In this document: piece by piece, positions 26,289-36,391 of the stretch | Layout of the letters: each line of letters begins with the position of its first letter | Position numbering within the stretch: the stretch's first letter is position 1 | Assembly: GCF_014982805.1 (NCBI RefSeq) | Contig: NZ_JADCKC010000002.1 | Span: 310,001 to 374,000, forward strand | Source: Gemmiger gallinarum | GTDB lineage: Bacteria > Bacillota > Clostridia > Oscillospirales > Ruminococcaceae | Direction: 5' to 3' | DNA: 64,000 bases | Notes under the pieces: generated by a model | Databases searched by the model: none | Told to the model about the DNA's origin: nothing | What the model saw: the letters and a program-made list of their open reading frames with translations, nothing else | Made by a program: the position numbers and the translations under genes

Positions 26289-27864
26289 CACACAACAGGA
26301 TCTCTTGCACGAACTGGACGCCCTGGACATTCCCGAAGCGCCCCTCTCCGCCGGGGAGATGGACCGCCTGACCAGGGCCGTCATGGGCCGGGTGGATGCT
26401 TCCCATACCCCTGAAGCGGAATCCTCCCACGAGACGGAAAAGGTCCCCGCTGTCCACGTCGTCCGCCACCGGGCCCTCACCTTCGGCATTGCGGCGGCGG
26501 TGATCTGCGCCCTGTGCGGCACCGCAGCCGCCGTGGGCCCCTCCCTGGTCAAGATGATCCAGGGCAACATCGATTTCTTCTCCACCGCCCCCGAACAGAG
26601 CCAGGTCTCCCAGAACCTGGATGCGCCCCGGGGCACCCACGAGGGCACCGAGGCGGAGCTCACCGCCTACAACGCCCCGGTGGACCAGACCGTCACCGAC
26701 GACGGCGTCAGCGTCACCCTGGACAACATCTCCATCGACGTCTCCTCCATGGACGTCTTCTTCACCATCACGGGGGACAACATTGTGGACGATGCCCTGG
26801 ATGAGGAAAGCTTCTACTCCTCCTCCGACCAGGTGTGGTTCAGCGCTCCCTTCTTCAGCGAATGCACCCTCAACGGGGAAGATATTGTGGCCGACAGCCC
26901 CACCCTGCGGGAATACTACCGGGTGGACGGCAGCACCCTCAAGATGTGGGTCCACTATATCATCACCGCCGTGCCCGAGGGGGACACCGTGGTCCTCAAC
27001 CTGTCGGAGACTTCGGTGCTGAACCATGAGGGCAGCTGGGACTTCAGCGTCTCTCTGGACGGCAATGCCCTGCGCGCCGGGGCCACCCAGGCCAAGGCCG
27101 GGGAGTACCAGGTGGGCGGCGACGTGCTGCTGCTGGACAATCTCACCTTCGGCCCCCTGGGCGGCAGCATCACCACCCGCTATGAGTACGCCTACACCGA
27201 CGACACCCAGACGGAGGTCGCCTGGAGCAAGGGCATGGACGCCAGCGAGTTCGTCATCACCGACGACACCGGCAAGGAGCTTTACCTGAGCGCTCAGGCC
27301 GCCCAGAACTACATCCAGGACGGCACGGTGGAGCAGAGCTCGGTCAGCAACTATCAGCTCACCCGCCCCGCCGACGGCGCCACCTCCATCACCCTGACGC
27401 CGGTTTCCTACGACGAGACCGCCGAGACCGAGCTGCGCACCGTCACCGCCGACGAGATGCGCGACGGCGCCAAGATTCCCTTCAGCGACCTGGGCGGCTT
27501 CACGGTGCAGGACTTCACCGTCCAGGACAGCTCCATCAGCTTCTCCCTGGTGCCCTACGGCTGGGTGCACGGCATGTCCTCCGGCATGCTGGTGGACCTG
27601 GTCATGCCCGACGACGAGGCGGTCTCCACCGTGAGCGAGGAAGTCCAGGGCCTCAACGAGGAAGGCACCGCCACCATCGCCCGCACCGGCATGGTCAACG
27701 CCTTCGCCGACCCTGCCACCGGCATCGTGACCATCCGCTACGACTACTACGCCGCCACCCAGGAGGAACTGGAACAGATCAACACCTTCCACTACTACTT
27801 CGCGCCCGGCGCCACGCTGGACACCGCCAACGCCATCACCCTGCCCCTGGAGGCCATTTCCTGA
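26281..27864 (+). CDS. DUF4179 membrane-anchored anti-sigma factor
   Basis: 527 codons overlapping the sigma gene by 8 bases. Residues 1-60 are a cytosolic acidic segment that would bind the sigma factor. A membrane helix follows (about 64-88: TFGIAAAVICALCGTAAAVG), then about 440 exported residues, rich in Asp, Thr and Ser and beta-like. The first part (ELTAYNAPVDQTVTDDGVSVTLDNISIDVSSMDVFF) matches the DUF4179 pattern of Firmicutes anti-sigma factors. The long extracellular part is a candidate sensor. A strong terminator follows, so the pair forms a closed two-gene unit. Confidence 0.83.
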   Translation: MRNTQQDLLHELDALDIPEAPLSAGEMDRLTRAVMGRVDASHTPEAESSHETEKVPAVHVVRHRALTFGIAAAVICALCGTAAAVGPSLVKMIQGNIDFFSTAPEQSQVSQNLDAPRGTHEGTEAELTAYNAPVDQTVTDDGVSVTLDNISIDVSSMDVFFTITGDNIVDDALDEESFYSSSDQVWFSAPFFSECTLNGEDIVADSPTLREYYRVDGSTLKMWVHYIITAVPEGDTVVLNLSETSVLNHEGSWDFSVSLDGNALRAGATQAKAGEYQVGGDVLLLDNLTFGPLGGSITTRYEYAYTDDTQTEVAWSKGMDASEFVITDDTGKELYLSAQAAQNYIQDGTVEQSSVSNYQLTRPADGATSITLTPVSYDETAETELRTVTADEMRDGAKIPFSDLGGFTVQDFTVQDSSISFSLVPYGWVHGMSSGMLVDLVMPDDEAVSTVSEEVQGLNEEGTATIARTGMVNAFADPATGIVTIRYDYYAATQEELEQINTFHYYFAPGATLDTANAITLPLEAIS

Positions 27865-27897
27865 CCCCCTGGTTTTTCACCATTTCAACACGCGCTG

Positions 27898-27941
27898 CGG
27901 CCCGGCCGTCGGAAAAATTCCGGCGGCCGGGCCGTTTTTTG
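27898..27941 (+). terminator. Terminator after the sigma/anti-sigma pair
   Basis: CGGCCCGGCCG and CGGCCGGGCCG form a long GC stem with an inner CGGAA/TTCCG extension, followed by TTTTTTG. Confidence 0.9.
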
Positions 27942-28015
27942 TCCATTCGTGCCATCCATGTTTGAACACTTCCGACGTTTTATCACAAAATTTTCCCTGT
28001 TTCCGGCTGCGGATA

Positions 28016-28044
28016 TTGCTTTTTTTTGCTTTTTCCGCTATCTT
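28016..28044 (+). promoter_or_regulatory. Possible promoter of the lipoprotein gene
   Basis: TTGCTT, 17 bases (T-rich), TATCTT, about 50 bases before the GAGGAGG site of the lipoprotein. Confidence 0.45.
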
Positions 28045-28097
28045 AGAATCAACGAAATATTCTCTCCCGGAGTTTTGGGGAGAACGAGGAGGTTATT

Positions 28098-28643
28098 ATG
28101 CGTTCTGCGCACCGGTACATCTGCGCCGGTCTTGCCGCTCTGACCCTGGGAACGGCACTGACGGGATGCAGCGGCATTTCCCTGCTCAACGGCATCAGCA
28201 AACAGACCGAAGGGGAACTGGGCGACACCATGTCCAACATGTTCTTCGACTTTACCGTCAACAGCGCCGGCACGGTGGACAGCTACGACGGCTACACACC
28301 TTCGGACGGAAACCAGCTGATCCTTTGCAACATCACCCTGAAGAACACCTTTGAGGAAGCCCTGCCCATGTATGACTCCGACTTTCAGCTCCAGTGGGGC
28401 GACGGTGACGAGGACTACGCATGGTCGGTGGACCCCCTGGAAGAGGACGGCAGCGGCATGCCCACCAACGACCAGATGCCGCTGGAGTGGTCCATGGACG
28501 ACGGCGCCGTGGAAACCTACGACCTGCTGTTTGAAGTTCCCGCCGATGTGACCAATTTCAGCATTGTCTATCTGGAACAGTACACCGACGAGGACGGCAA
28601 CGATGGACAGGGTGATCTGTACACCGTCTACTTCACCGTCTGA
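28098..28643 (+). CDS. Predicted lipoprotein, DUF4352/DUF5067-like
   Basis: 181 codons with GAGGAGG before the ATG. A signal peptide with lipobox LTGC (Cys near residue 24) predicts lipid anchoring at the outer face of the membrane. The mature part is acidic and beta-rich, with NQLILCNITLKNTFEEALPMY, resembling the immunoglobulin-like DUF4352/DUF5067 domains of Firmicutes lipoproteins. No enzymatic motif is seen. It has its own terminator and lies right after the sigma/anti-sigma pair, so it is a possible member of that regulon, though this is only positional. Confidence 0.75.
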   Translation: MRSAHRYICAGLAALTLGTALTGCSGISLLNGISKQTEGELGDTMSNMFFDFTVNSAGTVDSYDGYTPSDGNQLILCNITLKNTFEEALPMYDSDFQLQWGDGDEDYAWSVDPLEEDGSGMPTNDQMPLEWSMDDGAVETYDLLFEVPADVTNFSIVYLEQYTDEDGNDGQGDLYTVYFTV

Positions 28644-28695
28644 GAGCCCAACAGATTCTAATTTTTCAGCGGTCTGCGCGCCTTTCCCTTCCGTC

Positions 28696-28732
28696 CGGCC
28701 TTTCCGGACCGAAAGCGGAAAGGCCGTTTTTG
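28696..28732 (+). terminator. Terminator after the lipoprotein gene
   Basis: CGGCCTTTCCG and CGGAAAGGCCG with a 9-base loop, then TTTTTG. Confidence 0.88.
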
Positions 28733-28792
28733 CGCCTGTCCGCCCCGGACAGCCAACCGGAATTTCCTGTCAGAATCGAGGAAACATCTTCT

Positions 28793-30184
28793 ATGGAGCA
28801 CAAATTTACCCATCCTAAAAAAGGTCTCAATATCGTCATCGTCGGCTGCGGCAAGGTAGGCCTGTCCCTGGTGGACAAGCTCAGCAAGGAGAACCACGAC
28901 ATCACCATCATTGACCGGGACGCCGGCAAGGTGCAGGACATCACCAACCTGTTTGATGTCAACGGCATTGTAGGCAACGGCGCCAACTTTTCCACCCTGC
29001 AGGAGGCCGGTATCTACGACACCGACATCCTCATCGCGGTGACCAACTCGGACGAGCTGAACCTTTTGTGCTGCATTGTAGCCAAGCGTGTCACTGACTG
29101 CGCGGTCATCGCCCGCGTCCGTACTCCGGAATACAGCCAGGACGCCGCTTACCTCAAGAGCAAGCTTGGCCTTGCCATGATCATCAATCCCGACCTGGAA
29201 TCCGCCCTGGAGATTTCCCGCATCCTCTGCCTGCCCAGCGCTGTGGGCGTGACCCCCTTTGCCCGGGGCCTGGCCGAGATGATCCGCTTCCGTATCCCCG
29301 AGGGCAATCGTCTGGACGACCGCCGTCTGCGGGAGCTGGGCCAGGAGCTGGCCGGCGCCGTGCTGATCTGTGCCGTGGAGCGCGGGGGCGAGGTCTACAT
29401 CCCCGACGGCAGTTTCAGGCTGCAGGCCGGGGACGTGGTTTCCTTCATCGCCCCCACCCGGGGTTCCAAGCAGTTTCTGCGCCGCATCGGGCTGGAGACC
29501 CACCAGGTGCGGGATGCCCTCATCATCGGCGGCAGCAAGACCGGCTACTATCTGGCCAAGCAGCTGCTGCGGGTGGGCGTCAATGTGGAGCTCATCGAGA
29601 GCGACCGCCAGCACTGTGAGGAACTGAGCACCCAGCTGCCCAAGGCAGTCATCCTCAACGGCGACGGCACCGACGCCGACCTGCTGCGGGAGGCCGGCAT
29701 CGAGCATGTGGGCGCCGTGGTGCCCCTCACCGGCATCGACGAGGAAAACATCATGCTGACCCTGCACACCCAGGCAGTGTCCCGGGCCAAGGTGGTCACC
29801 AAGATCAACCGTATCATGTTCCCCGAAGCCATCGACCGGCTCAATCTGGGCAGCGTGGTCTATCCCAAGGCTCTGGTCACCGACGCCATCGTGGCCTACG
29901 TCCGCTCCCGCACAGCGTCCAAGGGTTCCTCCAACATCGAGACGCTGCTTCATCTGTTCGACAACCGGGTGGAAGCCATTGAGTTTATCGCCAGCGAGGG
30001 TTCCCCCGTGGTGGGACGCCCCCTGCGGGAACTGCCTACCCGGGATCATCTGCTGGTGGCCTGCATCAGCCACAAGGGCAGCATCCTCATTCCCGGCGGC
30101 GACGATGCCATCCAGCCGGGGGATTCGGTCATCATCGTCACCACCCACACCGGCCTGAGCGATCTCAGCGACATTCTGGCATAA
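28793..30184 (+). CDS. trkA: Trk potassium uptake regulator TrkA
   Basis: 463 codons from the ATG at 28793. A peripheral membrane protein that gates the TrkH channel by binding NAD(H) or ATP. Two Rossmann RCK domains are visible: IVGCGKVGLSLVDKL with Asp at the end of the second strand (about residue 42), and ALIIGGSKTGYYLAKQL (about 240). Each is followed by an RCK_C regulatory region (first ending SFRLQAGDVVSFIAP; second near the C-terminus ending AIQPGDSVIIV). Length matches the tandem TrkA of E. coli, not the half-length KtrA form. trkH follows by 12 bases. Confidence 0.95.
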   Translation: MEHKFTHPKKGLNIVIVGCGKVGLSLVDKLSKENHDITIIDRDAGKVQDITNLFDVNGIVGNGANFSTLQEAGIYDTDILIAVTNSDELNLLCCIVAKRVTDCAVIARVRTPEYSQDAAYLKSKLGLAMIINPDLESALEISRILCLPSAVGVTPFARGLAEMIRFRIPEGNRLDDRRLRELGQELAGAVLICAVERGGEVYIPDGSFRLQAGDVVSFIAPTRGSKQFLRRIGLETHQVRDALIIGGSKTGYYLAKQLLRVGVNVELIESDRQHCEELSTQLPKAVILNGDGTDADLLREAGIEHVGAVVPLTGIDEENIMLTLHTQAVSRAKVVTKINRIMFPEAIDRLNLGSVVYPKALVTDAIVAYVRSRTASKGSSNIETLLHLFDNRVEAIEFIASEGSPVVGRPLRELPTRDHLLVACISHKGSILIPGGDDAIQPGDSVIIVTTHTGLSDLSDILA

Positions 30185-30196
30185 GGAGGCCGCTGT

Positions 30197-31672
<1,476 letters not shown>

Positions 31673-31689
31673 TCCTGTCTCCTTTTTCC

Positions 31690-31734
31690 GCGGAGTGCGG
31701 ATGCCCCGACCGGCGTCCGCACTCCGCCTTTTTG
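31690..31734 (+). terminator. Terminator after trkH
   Basis: GCGGAGTGCGGA and TCCGCACTCCGC form a 12-bp stem, then CTTTTTGC. Confidence 0.9.
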
Positions 31735-31747
31735 CATTCCCGGTTGT

Positions 31748-31776
31748 TTGAATCCGGGGGCCAAGTATGGTATAAC
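31748..31776 (+). promoter_or_regulatory. Promoter of the aldo/keto reductase-dinB unit
   Basis: TTGAAT, 17 bases, TATAAC, with the predicted start about 55 bases before the ATG at 31839. Confidence 0.7.
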
Positions 31777-31838
31777 TGAAATCAGCATGGGACAAAGCCG
31801 CACAGAGGTCTCGTCCCTGATGGGAAAGGAGCACATAC

Positions 31839-33014
31839 ATGCAGTACCGGGCCGACAAAACCGGCGCCCAGCTTTCGGTGCTGGGATACGGCTGCCTGCG
31901 GTTTCCCCGGGCGGGGGGCCGCATCGACCAGGACGCCGTCACCGCACAGATTGGCGAGGCGGTGAATCTGGGCGTCAACTACTTTGACACCGCCTACATC
32001 TATCCGGGCAGCGAGGCCGCCCTGGGGGAGGCCTTGCGCCGTCTGGGCTGCCGGGACCGGGTCTATCTGGCCGACAAACTGCCCCAGTACCTCATCCGCT
32101 CCCGGGCGGGGGCACAGAAATGCTTTGAGGAGCAGCTGGCCCGCCTGGGCACCGACCACATCGACTTTTACCTCATGCACATGCTGTCCGACTGTTCCGC
32201 CTGGGAAAAGCTCTGTGCCATGGGCATCCGGGAATGGCTGGAGGAGCTGAAGGCTGGGGGCAAGATCGGGCGAATCGGATTTTCCTTCCACGGGGACACA
32301 GCGGCCTTTGTGCAGCTGCTGGACGCCTACGACTGGGACTTCTGCCAGATCCAGTACAACTATCTGGACGAGCACACCCAGGCCGGTCGCCGGGGACTGG
32401 AGGCTGCCGCCGCCAGGGGCATTCCCGTCATCATCATGGAGCCTTTGCGGGGCGGGCGGCTCATCACAGGGCTGCCCGACGCCGCCCGAAAGCGCATTGC
32501 CGACCATCCGTCGGGGCGGTCGGCGGCGGGCTGGGGCCTGCGCTGGCTGTGGGACCAGCCGGGGGTGACCTGTGTGCTCTCCGGCATGAACAGCCTGGAG
32601 ATGATCCGGGACAACGTCCGTGCGGCGGAGGACGCCCTGCCCGGCTGCCTGTCGGCGGAGGATCACGCTTTCATCGACGGGCTGAAAGCCGACCTGCAGG
32701 ACGCCATGCGCATCGGCTGCACCGGCTGCGGCTACTGCCAGCCCTGCCCCGCCGGGGTGGACATTCCCGGCGTCTTTGCCTGCTACAACCGGGCCACCGC
32801 CGAGGGCCGCCACGCCAAAAAGGAGTATCTGCGCACCACCGGCCTGCGCCGCAAGGGCACGGGAGCCTCCCAGTGCGTGGGCTGCGGCAAGTGCGAGGCC
32901 CACTGCCCCCAGCATCTGCCCATCCGGGCCACTCTGAAGGACGCCGCCAGAGAGCTGGAAGGTCCCCTCTACAAGCTGGCCCGGGCAGGGGTCAGGATTC
33001 TGCATCTCTGGTAA
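31839..33014 (+). CDS. Aldo/keto reductase with C-terminal ferredoxin domain
   Basis: 391 codons, AAAGGAG upstream. An NADPH-type aldo/keto reductase barrel (LGYGCLRFPR, VNYFDTAYIYPGSEAALG, then ADKLP at the position of the catalytic Lys and the DHIDFYLMHML His) is followed from about residue 290 by an iron-sulfur tail: CTGCGYCQPCPAGVDIPG and CVGCGKCEAHCPQHLPIR, which can hold two 4Fe-4S clusters. Such fused proteins are common in anaerobic Clostridia and are thought to couple redox with ferredoxin-type carriers; physiological substrates are mostly unknown. The dinB gene starts 30 bases later. Confidence 0.9.
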   Translation: MQYRADKTGAQLSVLGYGCLRFPRAGGRIDQDAVTAQIGEAVNLGVNYFDTAYIYPGSEAALGEALRRLGCRDRVYLADKLPQYLIRSRAGAQKCFEEQLARLGTDHIDFYLMHMLSDCSAWEKLCAMGIREWLEELKAGGKIGRIGFSFHGDTAAFVQLLDAYDWDFCQIQYNYLDEHTQAGRRGLEAAAARGIPVIIMEPLRGGRLITGLPDAARKRIADHPSGRSAAGWGLRWLWDQPGVTCVLSGMNSLEMIRDNVRAAEDALPGCLSAEDHAFIDGLKADLQDAMRIGCTGCGYCQPCPAGVDIPGVFACYNRATAEGRHAKKEYLRTTGLRRKGTGASQCVGCGKCEAHCPQHLPIRATLKDAARELEGPLYKLARAGVRILHLW

Positions 33015-33044
33015 GCTGTTTTCCGCCGAAGGGAGGATTTCATC

Positions 33045-34307
33045 ATGGCTGCGAGGAAGGTATGGTTCCATGTGGATGTCAACTCGGCCTTTCTGTCCTG
33101 GTCGGCCCTGCGGCTGCTGCAGAAAGGCGAGACCCTGGACCTGCGCACCGTGCCCTCAGCGGTGGGTGGCAACGAGGAAAAGCGCCACGGGGTGGTGCTG
33201 GCCAAAAGCCAGGCGGCCAAAAAGTACGGCATCCACACGGGGGAATCTCTCTTTTCCGCCCGGCTGAAATGCCCCGACCTCATTGTGACGCCCCCTGACT
33301 TTGACTGGTACGTCCAGTGCAGCAAGGGGCTCATCGCCATCCTCAACGACTACTCCCCGGTGGTGGAACAGTTCAGCATCGACGAGGCCTTTGTGGAGAT
33401 GACGGGCAGCGAGGGGCTGTTCGGTCCCCCGGTCCAGGCCGCCGACGCCCTGCGGGAACGGGTGCTGCGGGAGCTGGGCTTTACCGTCAATGTGGGGGTA
33501 TCGGTGAACCGGCTGCTGGCCAAGACCGCCTCCGACTTTGAAAAGCCCAACCGCACCCACACTCTCTGGCCGGAGGAGGTGCCCCAAAAACTCTGGCCGC
33601 TGCCGGTGGGCAATCTCTTCGGGGTGGGGCCCAGCGCCGTGCGCACCCTGGACGCCCTGGGCATCCGCACGGTGGGAGATCTGGCCCACGCCGACCCCGA
33701 GGTACTGCGGGGCGCCTTCGGTGTACGGGGGGACAGCCTGCGCCGCCATGCCAACGGCATCGAGGGCACGCCCCTGGGCAAGCGGGAGGTCAGGGACAAC
33801 AGCTACGGCAACAGCGTGACCCTGCCCCAGGACCTGACCCGACCCGAGCAGGCCGACGCCACCCTGCTGGCTCTGTCCGAGTCGGTGGCGGGGCGGCTGC
33901 GCACCGACGGCAAGACCGCCCGGGTGGTGACGGTGCAGCTGGTGGACAACCTGTTCCGCCGTACCTCCCACCAGACGGTGCTGGCCAACCCCACCAACAC
34001 CACCGAGACCATCTACCAGACCGCCCGCAAACTCATTCGCCAGATGTGGCCCCACCGCCCGGTGCGGCTGGTGGGGGTGACCGCCGAAAAGACCAGCGCC
34101 GACCAGTTTGAGCAGCTGGATCTTTTCACCGACGCCCGCCACAGCGACAAGCAGGAAAAGCTGGACCGGGCCGCCGATGCCCTGCGCAGCCGGTTTGGAG
34201 ATAAAGCAGTGGTGCGGGCGCGCCTGCTGGACCCCGCCGACAAGCCGGTCACCCCGGGAGCCCTGTCCGCCGCCAAGGCCAGGGACAAGCGAAAAAAAGG
34301 ACAGTAA
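33045..34307 (+). CDS. dinB: Y-family DNA polymerase (DNA polymerase IV type)
   Basis: 420 codons with GGGAGG upstream. Error-prone translesion polymerase. WFHVDVNSAFLSWSA gives the first metal Asp (about residue 9), and QFSIDEAFVEMTG the SIDE motif with the other acidic residues (about 107). VNVGVSVNRLLAKTASDFEKPN and a helix-hairpin-helix GVGPSAVRTLDALGIRTVGDLA follow, then the little-finger domain. The C-terminus is basic (SAAKARDKRKKGQ), lacking a clear clamp-binding QxxLF except QLDLF at about 355. No LexA box was recognised upstream. Confidence 0.92.
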   Translation: MAARKVWFHVDVNSAFLSWSALRLLQKGETLDLRTVPSAVGGNEEKRHGVVLAKSQAAKKYGIHTGESLFSARLKCPDLIVTPPDFDWYVQCSKGLIAILNDYSPVVEQFSIDEAFVEMTGSEGLFGPPVQAADALRERVLRELGFTVNVGVSVNRLLAKTASDFEKPNRTHTLWPEEVPQKLWPLPVGNLFGVGPSAVRTLDALGIRTVGDLAHADPEVLRGAFGVRGDSLRRHANGIEGTPLGKREVRDNSYGNSVTLPQDLTRPEQADATLLALSESVAGRLRTDGKTARVVTVQLVDNLFRRTSHQTVLANPTNTTETIYQTARKLIRQMWPHRPVRLVGVTAEKTSADQFEQLDLFTDARHSDKQEKLDRAADALRSRFGDKAVVRARLLDPADKPVTPGALSAAKARDKRKKGQ

Positions 34308-34324
34308 GAGCTTTTCTTTTTGGG

Positions 34325-34350
34325 GCAAGCGGCCCGCCGGGCCGCTTGGA
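34325..34350. other. Palindromic hairpin after dinB
   Basis: CAAGCGGCCC and GGGCCGCTTG are separated by only a few bases, 18 bases beyond the dinB stop. There is no T-run on either side, so it may protect the 3' end or assist the terminator that follows. Confidence 0.45.
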
Positions 34351-34363
34351 CAGGCACCAACTC

Positions 34364-34415
34364 AAAAAAAAACGCCGGAGCTTTGCGGCTTACGCAGAGC
34401 TTCGGCGTTATTTTG
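34364..34415. terminator. Bidirectional terminator between dinB and the disordered-protein gene
   Basis: AACGCCG-AGCTTTGCG pairs with CGCA-AGCT-CGGCGTT; the plus strand ends in ATTTTG and the minus strand in nine T residues. It terminates both converging transcripts. Confidence 0.88.
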
Positions 34416-34458
34416 TGCGGTTGGGTCGGTTTCCCGGCAGCGGGTGTGGGGGCAGGCC

Positions 34459-35034
34459 TTACTTTTCAGCAGGCTTTCCGGCAGGCTCGCTGCTTTCCCC
34501 GGCAGGTACATCTTCTCCGGGCAGGGAGCCGGTCACACCGCCGTGGGCCGCAATGTACTCCTCAAAATTGGCGTACTTCTGCTTGGGCGGGCGGCGGGTG
34601 ATGAGGATCAGGCCCGGGTCCTCCTCGGCGGCAGGCTGGCGTCCCTTGCGGGGAGAGGGTGCCCGGCGGGGCTCCTCGCTGCGGGCGGGGCGCTGGGGCT
34701 GACGGGGCGCCGGAGTCTCCTGCTGGGGCTGCGGTGCCCGGCGGCGGCTGTTTTGCTGCTGAGGCTGGGTGCTCCGTCCGGAACGGGCCGGGGCCTTGTT
34801 CTCCCCGGAAGGGTTTTTGCCCTGGCCCTGGCGCTGGCCGTTCTGCCGCGGATTGTTCTGGCGGGGGGCTCCCCCTCCGTTGTTGTTTGCCGGCTGCCGG
34901 GCAGTCTGCTGCTGGGGCTGCTGCCCCTGCTGTGCGGCCTTTGCCGCCCCCTGCTGGCTGCGGCGGCGACGGCGGCGGCGTGCCGAAGAGCTGACACTGC
35001 CTGCCGCGGCCTCGGGTCGTTCGTTGTTAGCCAT
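34459..35034 (-). CDS. Basic, intrinsically disordered Q/P/R-rich protein, unknown
   Basis: 191 codons from the ATG at 35034 (GAGAGGA 6 bases upstream). Low-complexity composition: an arginine tract (SARRRRRRRSQQG) near residue 15, then Gln, Asn, Pro and Arg runs to about 130, and an acidic tail containing the only ordered-looking segment, DPGLILITRRPPKQKYANFEEYIAAHGG (quoted in part: KYANFEEYIAAHGG). The composition suggests RNA or nucleic-acid binding or a phase-separating scaffold; no known domain is recognised. It is the last gene of the run from pepP through rnf and DUF1015, 36 bases after the latter, and has a strong terminator. Confidence 0.7.
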   Translation of the reverse strand: MANNERPEAAAGSVSSSARRRRRRRSQQGAAKAAQQGQQPQQQTARQPANNNGGGAPRQNNPRQNGQRQGQGKNPSGENKAPARSGRSTQPQQQNSRRRAPQPQQETPAPRQPQRPARSEEPRRAPSPRKGRQPAAEEDPGLILITRRPPKQKYANFEEYIAAHGGVTGSLPGEDVPAGESSEPAGKPAEK

Positions 35035-35070
35035 ATCCATTCCTCTCAATCTGCGAAGCCGCCGGGGGCA

Positions 35071-36363
35071 TCAGTCCACCAGGCTGCGGCACTCGTTATA
35101 ATATCGCTTTTCCTCTGCGTGGCCCATGCTGAAGGTCTTGCGGGGCAGCACGCCGCCCAGCACAACGCCCCGGAACAGGTCCGCCTTTTTCAGGCCGGGC
35201 ATAAGCATGCCCACAGCGCCGTTCCGGGTCAGCGCCCGCACGGCGTCCTCCCCGTGGACGTAATCCACCGAGGCCTCGGGGCACCGGGTCAGCAGAGCCT
35301 CCACAAAGGCTTCCGCCGTGCCCACAGTCAGGGGTTCCAGTTTGCCGGTCATGCCGACGGCGCGCTCCCCCTCGGGGCTGACCAGGGTGAAGCACTGTTC
35401 TCCCCCGTCCATGAGGCTGATGCCCCGGTCTGCGGCCCAATGTTTCAGCTCTGCCAGCACCCGGGCCTCCTCCATGCCGAAGAGCACCCGGTGGATGGGC
35501 TCGATCTCAATGGCCGGGGAGTGCACGTTGCACACCTCCACCAGACACCAGCGGGCGGGGTCGGTCTGCTGCTGCGCCGGGGAGAGAGTCTGCTTGCGCT
35601 CCTCCCAGCAGGCTTTGGCGGTGGCCAGGGAGTGGTTGCCGTCCCCCACCGCCAGGGTCATGGGGGGCTGCCCCGCCGCCTCCGGCCAGCGGGCTGCATA
35701 GCGGGCAGGGTCGCCCAGGGCGATGACTGCCTCCTCGATCTGTGCGATGAGGGCGGGGTCCTCCACCGCCCAGCCGGAGAGGTGTCCGCCACCCAGCATG
35801 AGCTCCCCGTCGTACAGAAGAGGCAGGCGGGACTTTTCCCGGCCGATGGGCTCAATGAGGGTGCAGTCCTCATCGTCTGCCAGCAGCATGACGTGGGGGG
35901 TCTCCAGCTCGGCGCCCCGGCGTATCCGCAGGCGGGGCGGGATGCGCTCCACCACCGTGTTTTCGCTGGGACGGATGGCAGGGGTGGCGTTCTTTTCAAA
36001 GCTGTAGGCTTCCAGGTCCACCACTCCCACCAGGCCCTGGCGGATGGTGCCGTCCATCTGGGTGCGTTCCAGGTAGACAAAGCCGTTGACCTCCCGGGTC
36101 AGCAGGCTGCGGCGGTAGTCCGCCATGGTGCGGCGGATCTCCGCCAGCCGGGCTTCCTCCTCTGCCGTGCCCAGGTAGGCTTCGGGCAGAACGATGTGCA
36201 GCGTGCTGGGCTTATCCTGGGCAAGGGCCTCGGCCTTTGCCCAGTACCCGGGCTGGGAGGTGAACTGGTCCACCGCGATGCAGGCCCAGGGGTTCAGGGG
36301 TGTGCCCTCAGGGGGCAGCAGGATGCGGGCCGGCGCAAAGCACGGTCTGGTGGTGTTGGACAT
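35071..36363 (-). CDS. DUF1015 family protein
   Basis: 430 codons, AAAAGGAG upstream. The family is defined by a large alpha/beta fold of unknown activity, often found near serine or amino-acid metabolism genes. Typical features seen: N-terminal LNPWACIAVDQFTSQP, the conserved VGDGNHSLATAKACWEE (about residue 240), LVEVCNVHSPAIEIEPIHR, and a C-terminal MLMPGLKKADLFRGVVLGGVLPRKTFSMG. No membrane segment or signal peptide. It lies 28 bases downstream of rnfA on the same strand. I cannot assign a reaction. Confidence 0.85.
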   Translation of the reverse strand: MSNTTRPCFAPARILLPPEGTPLNPWACIAVDQFTSQPGYWAKAEALAQDKPSTLHIVLPEAYLGTAEEEARLAEIRRTMADYRRSLLTREVNGFVYLERTQMDGTIRQGLVGVVDLEAYSFEKNATPAIRPSENTVVERIPPRLRIRRGAELETPHVMLLADDEDCTLIEPIGREKSRLPLLYDGELMLGGGHLSGWAVEDPALIAQIEEAVIALGDPARYAARWPEAAGQPPMTLAVGDGNHSLATAKACWEERKQTLSPAQQQTDPARWCLVEVCNVHSPAIEIEPIHRVLFGMEEARVLAELKHWAADRGISLMDGGEQCFTLVSPEGERAVGMTGKLEPLTVGTAEAFVEALLTRCPEASVDYVHGEDAVRALTRNGAVGMLMPGLKKADLFRGVVLGGVLPRKTFSMGHAEEKRYYNECRSLVD

Positions 36364-36391
36364 GGAAACATCACTCCTTTTCGGGATGGCG

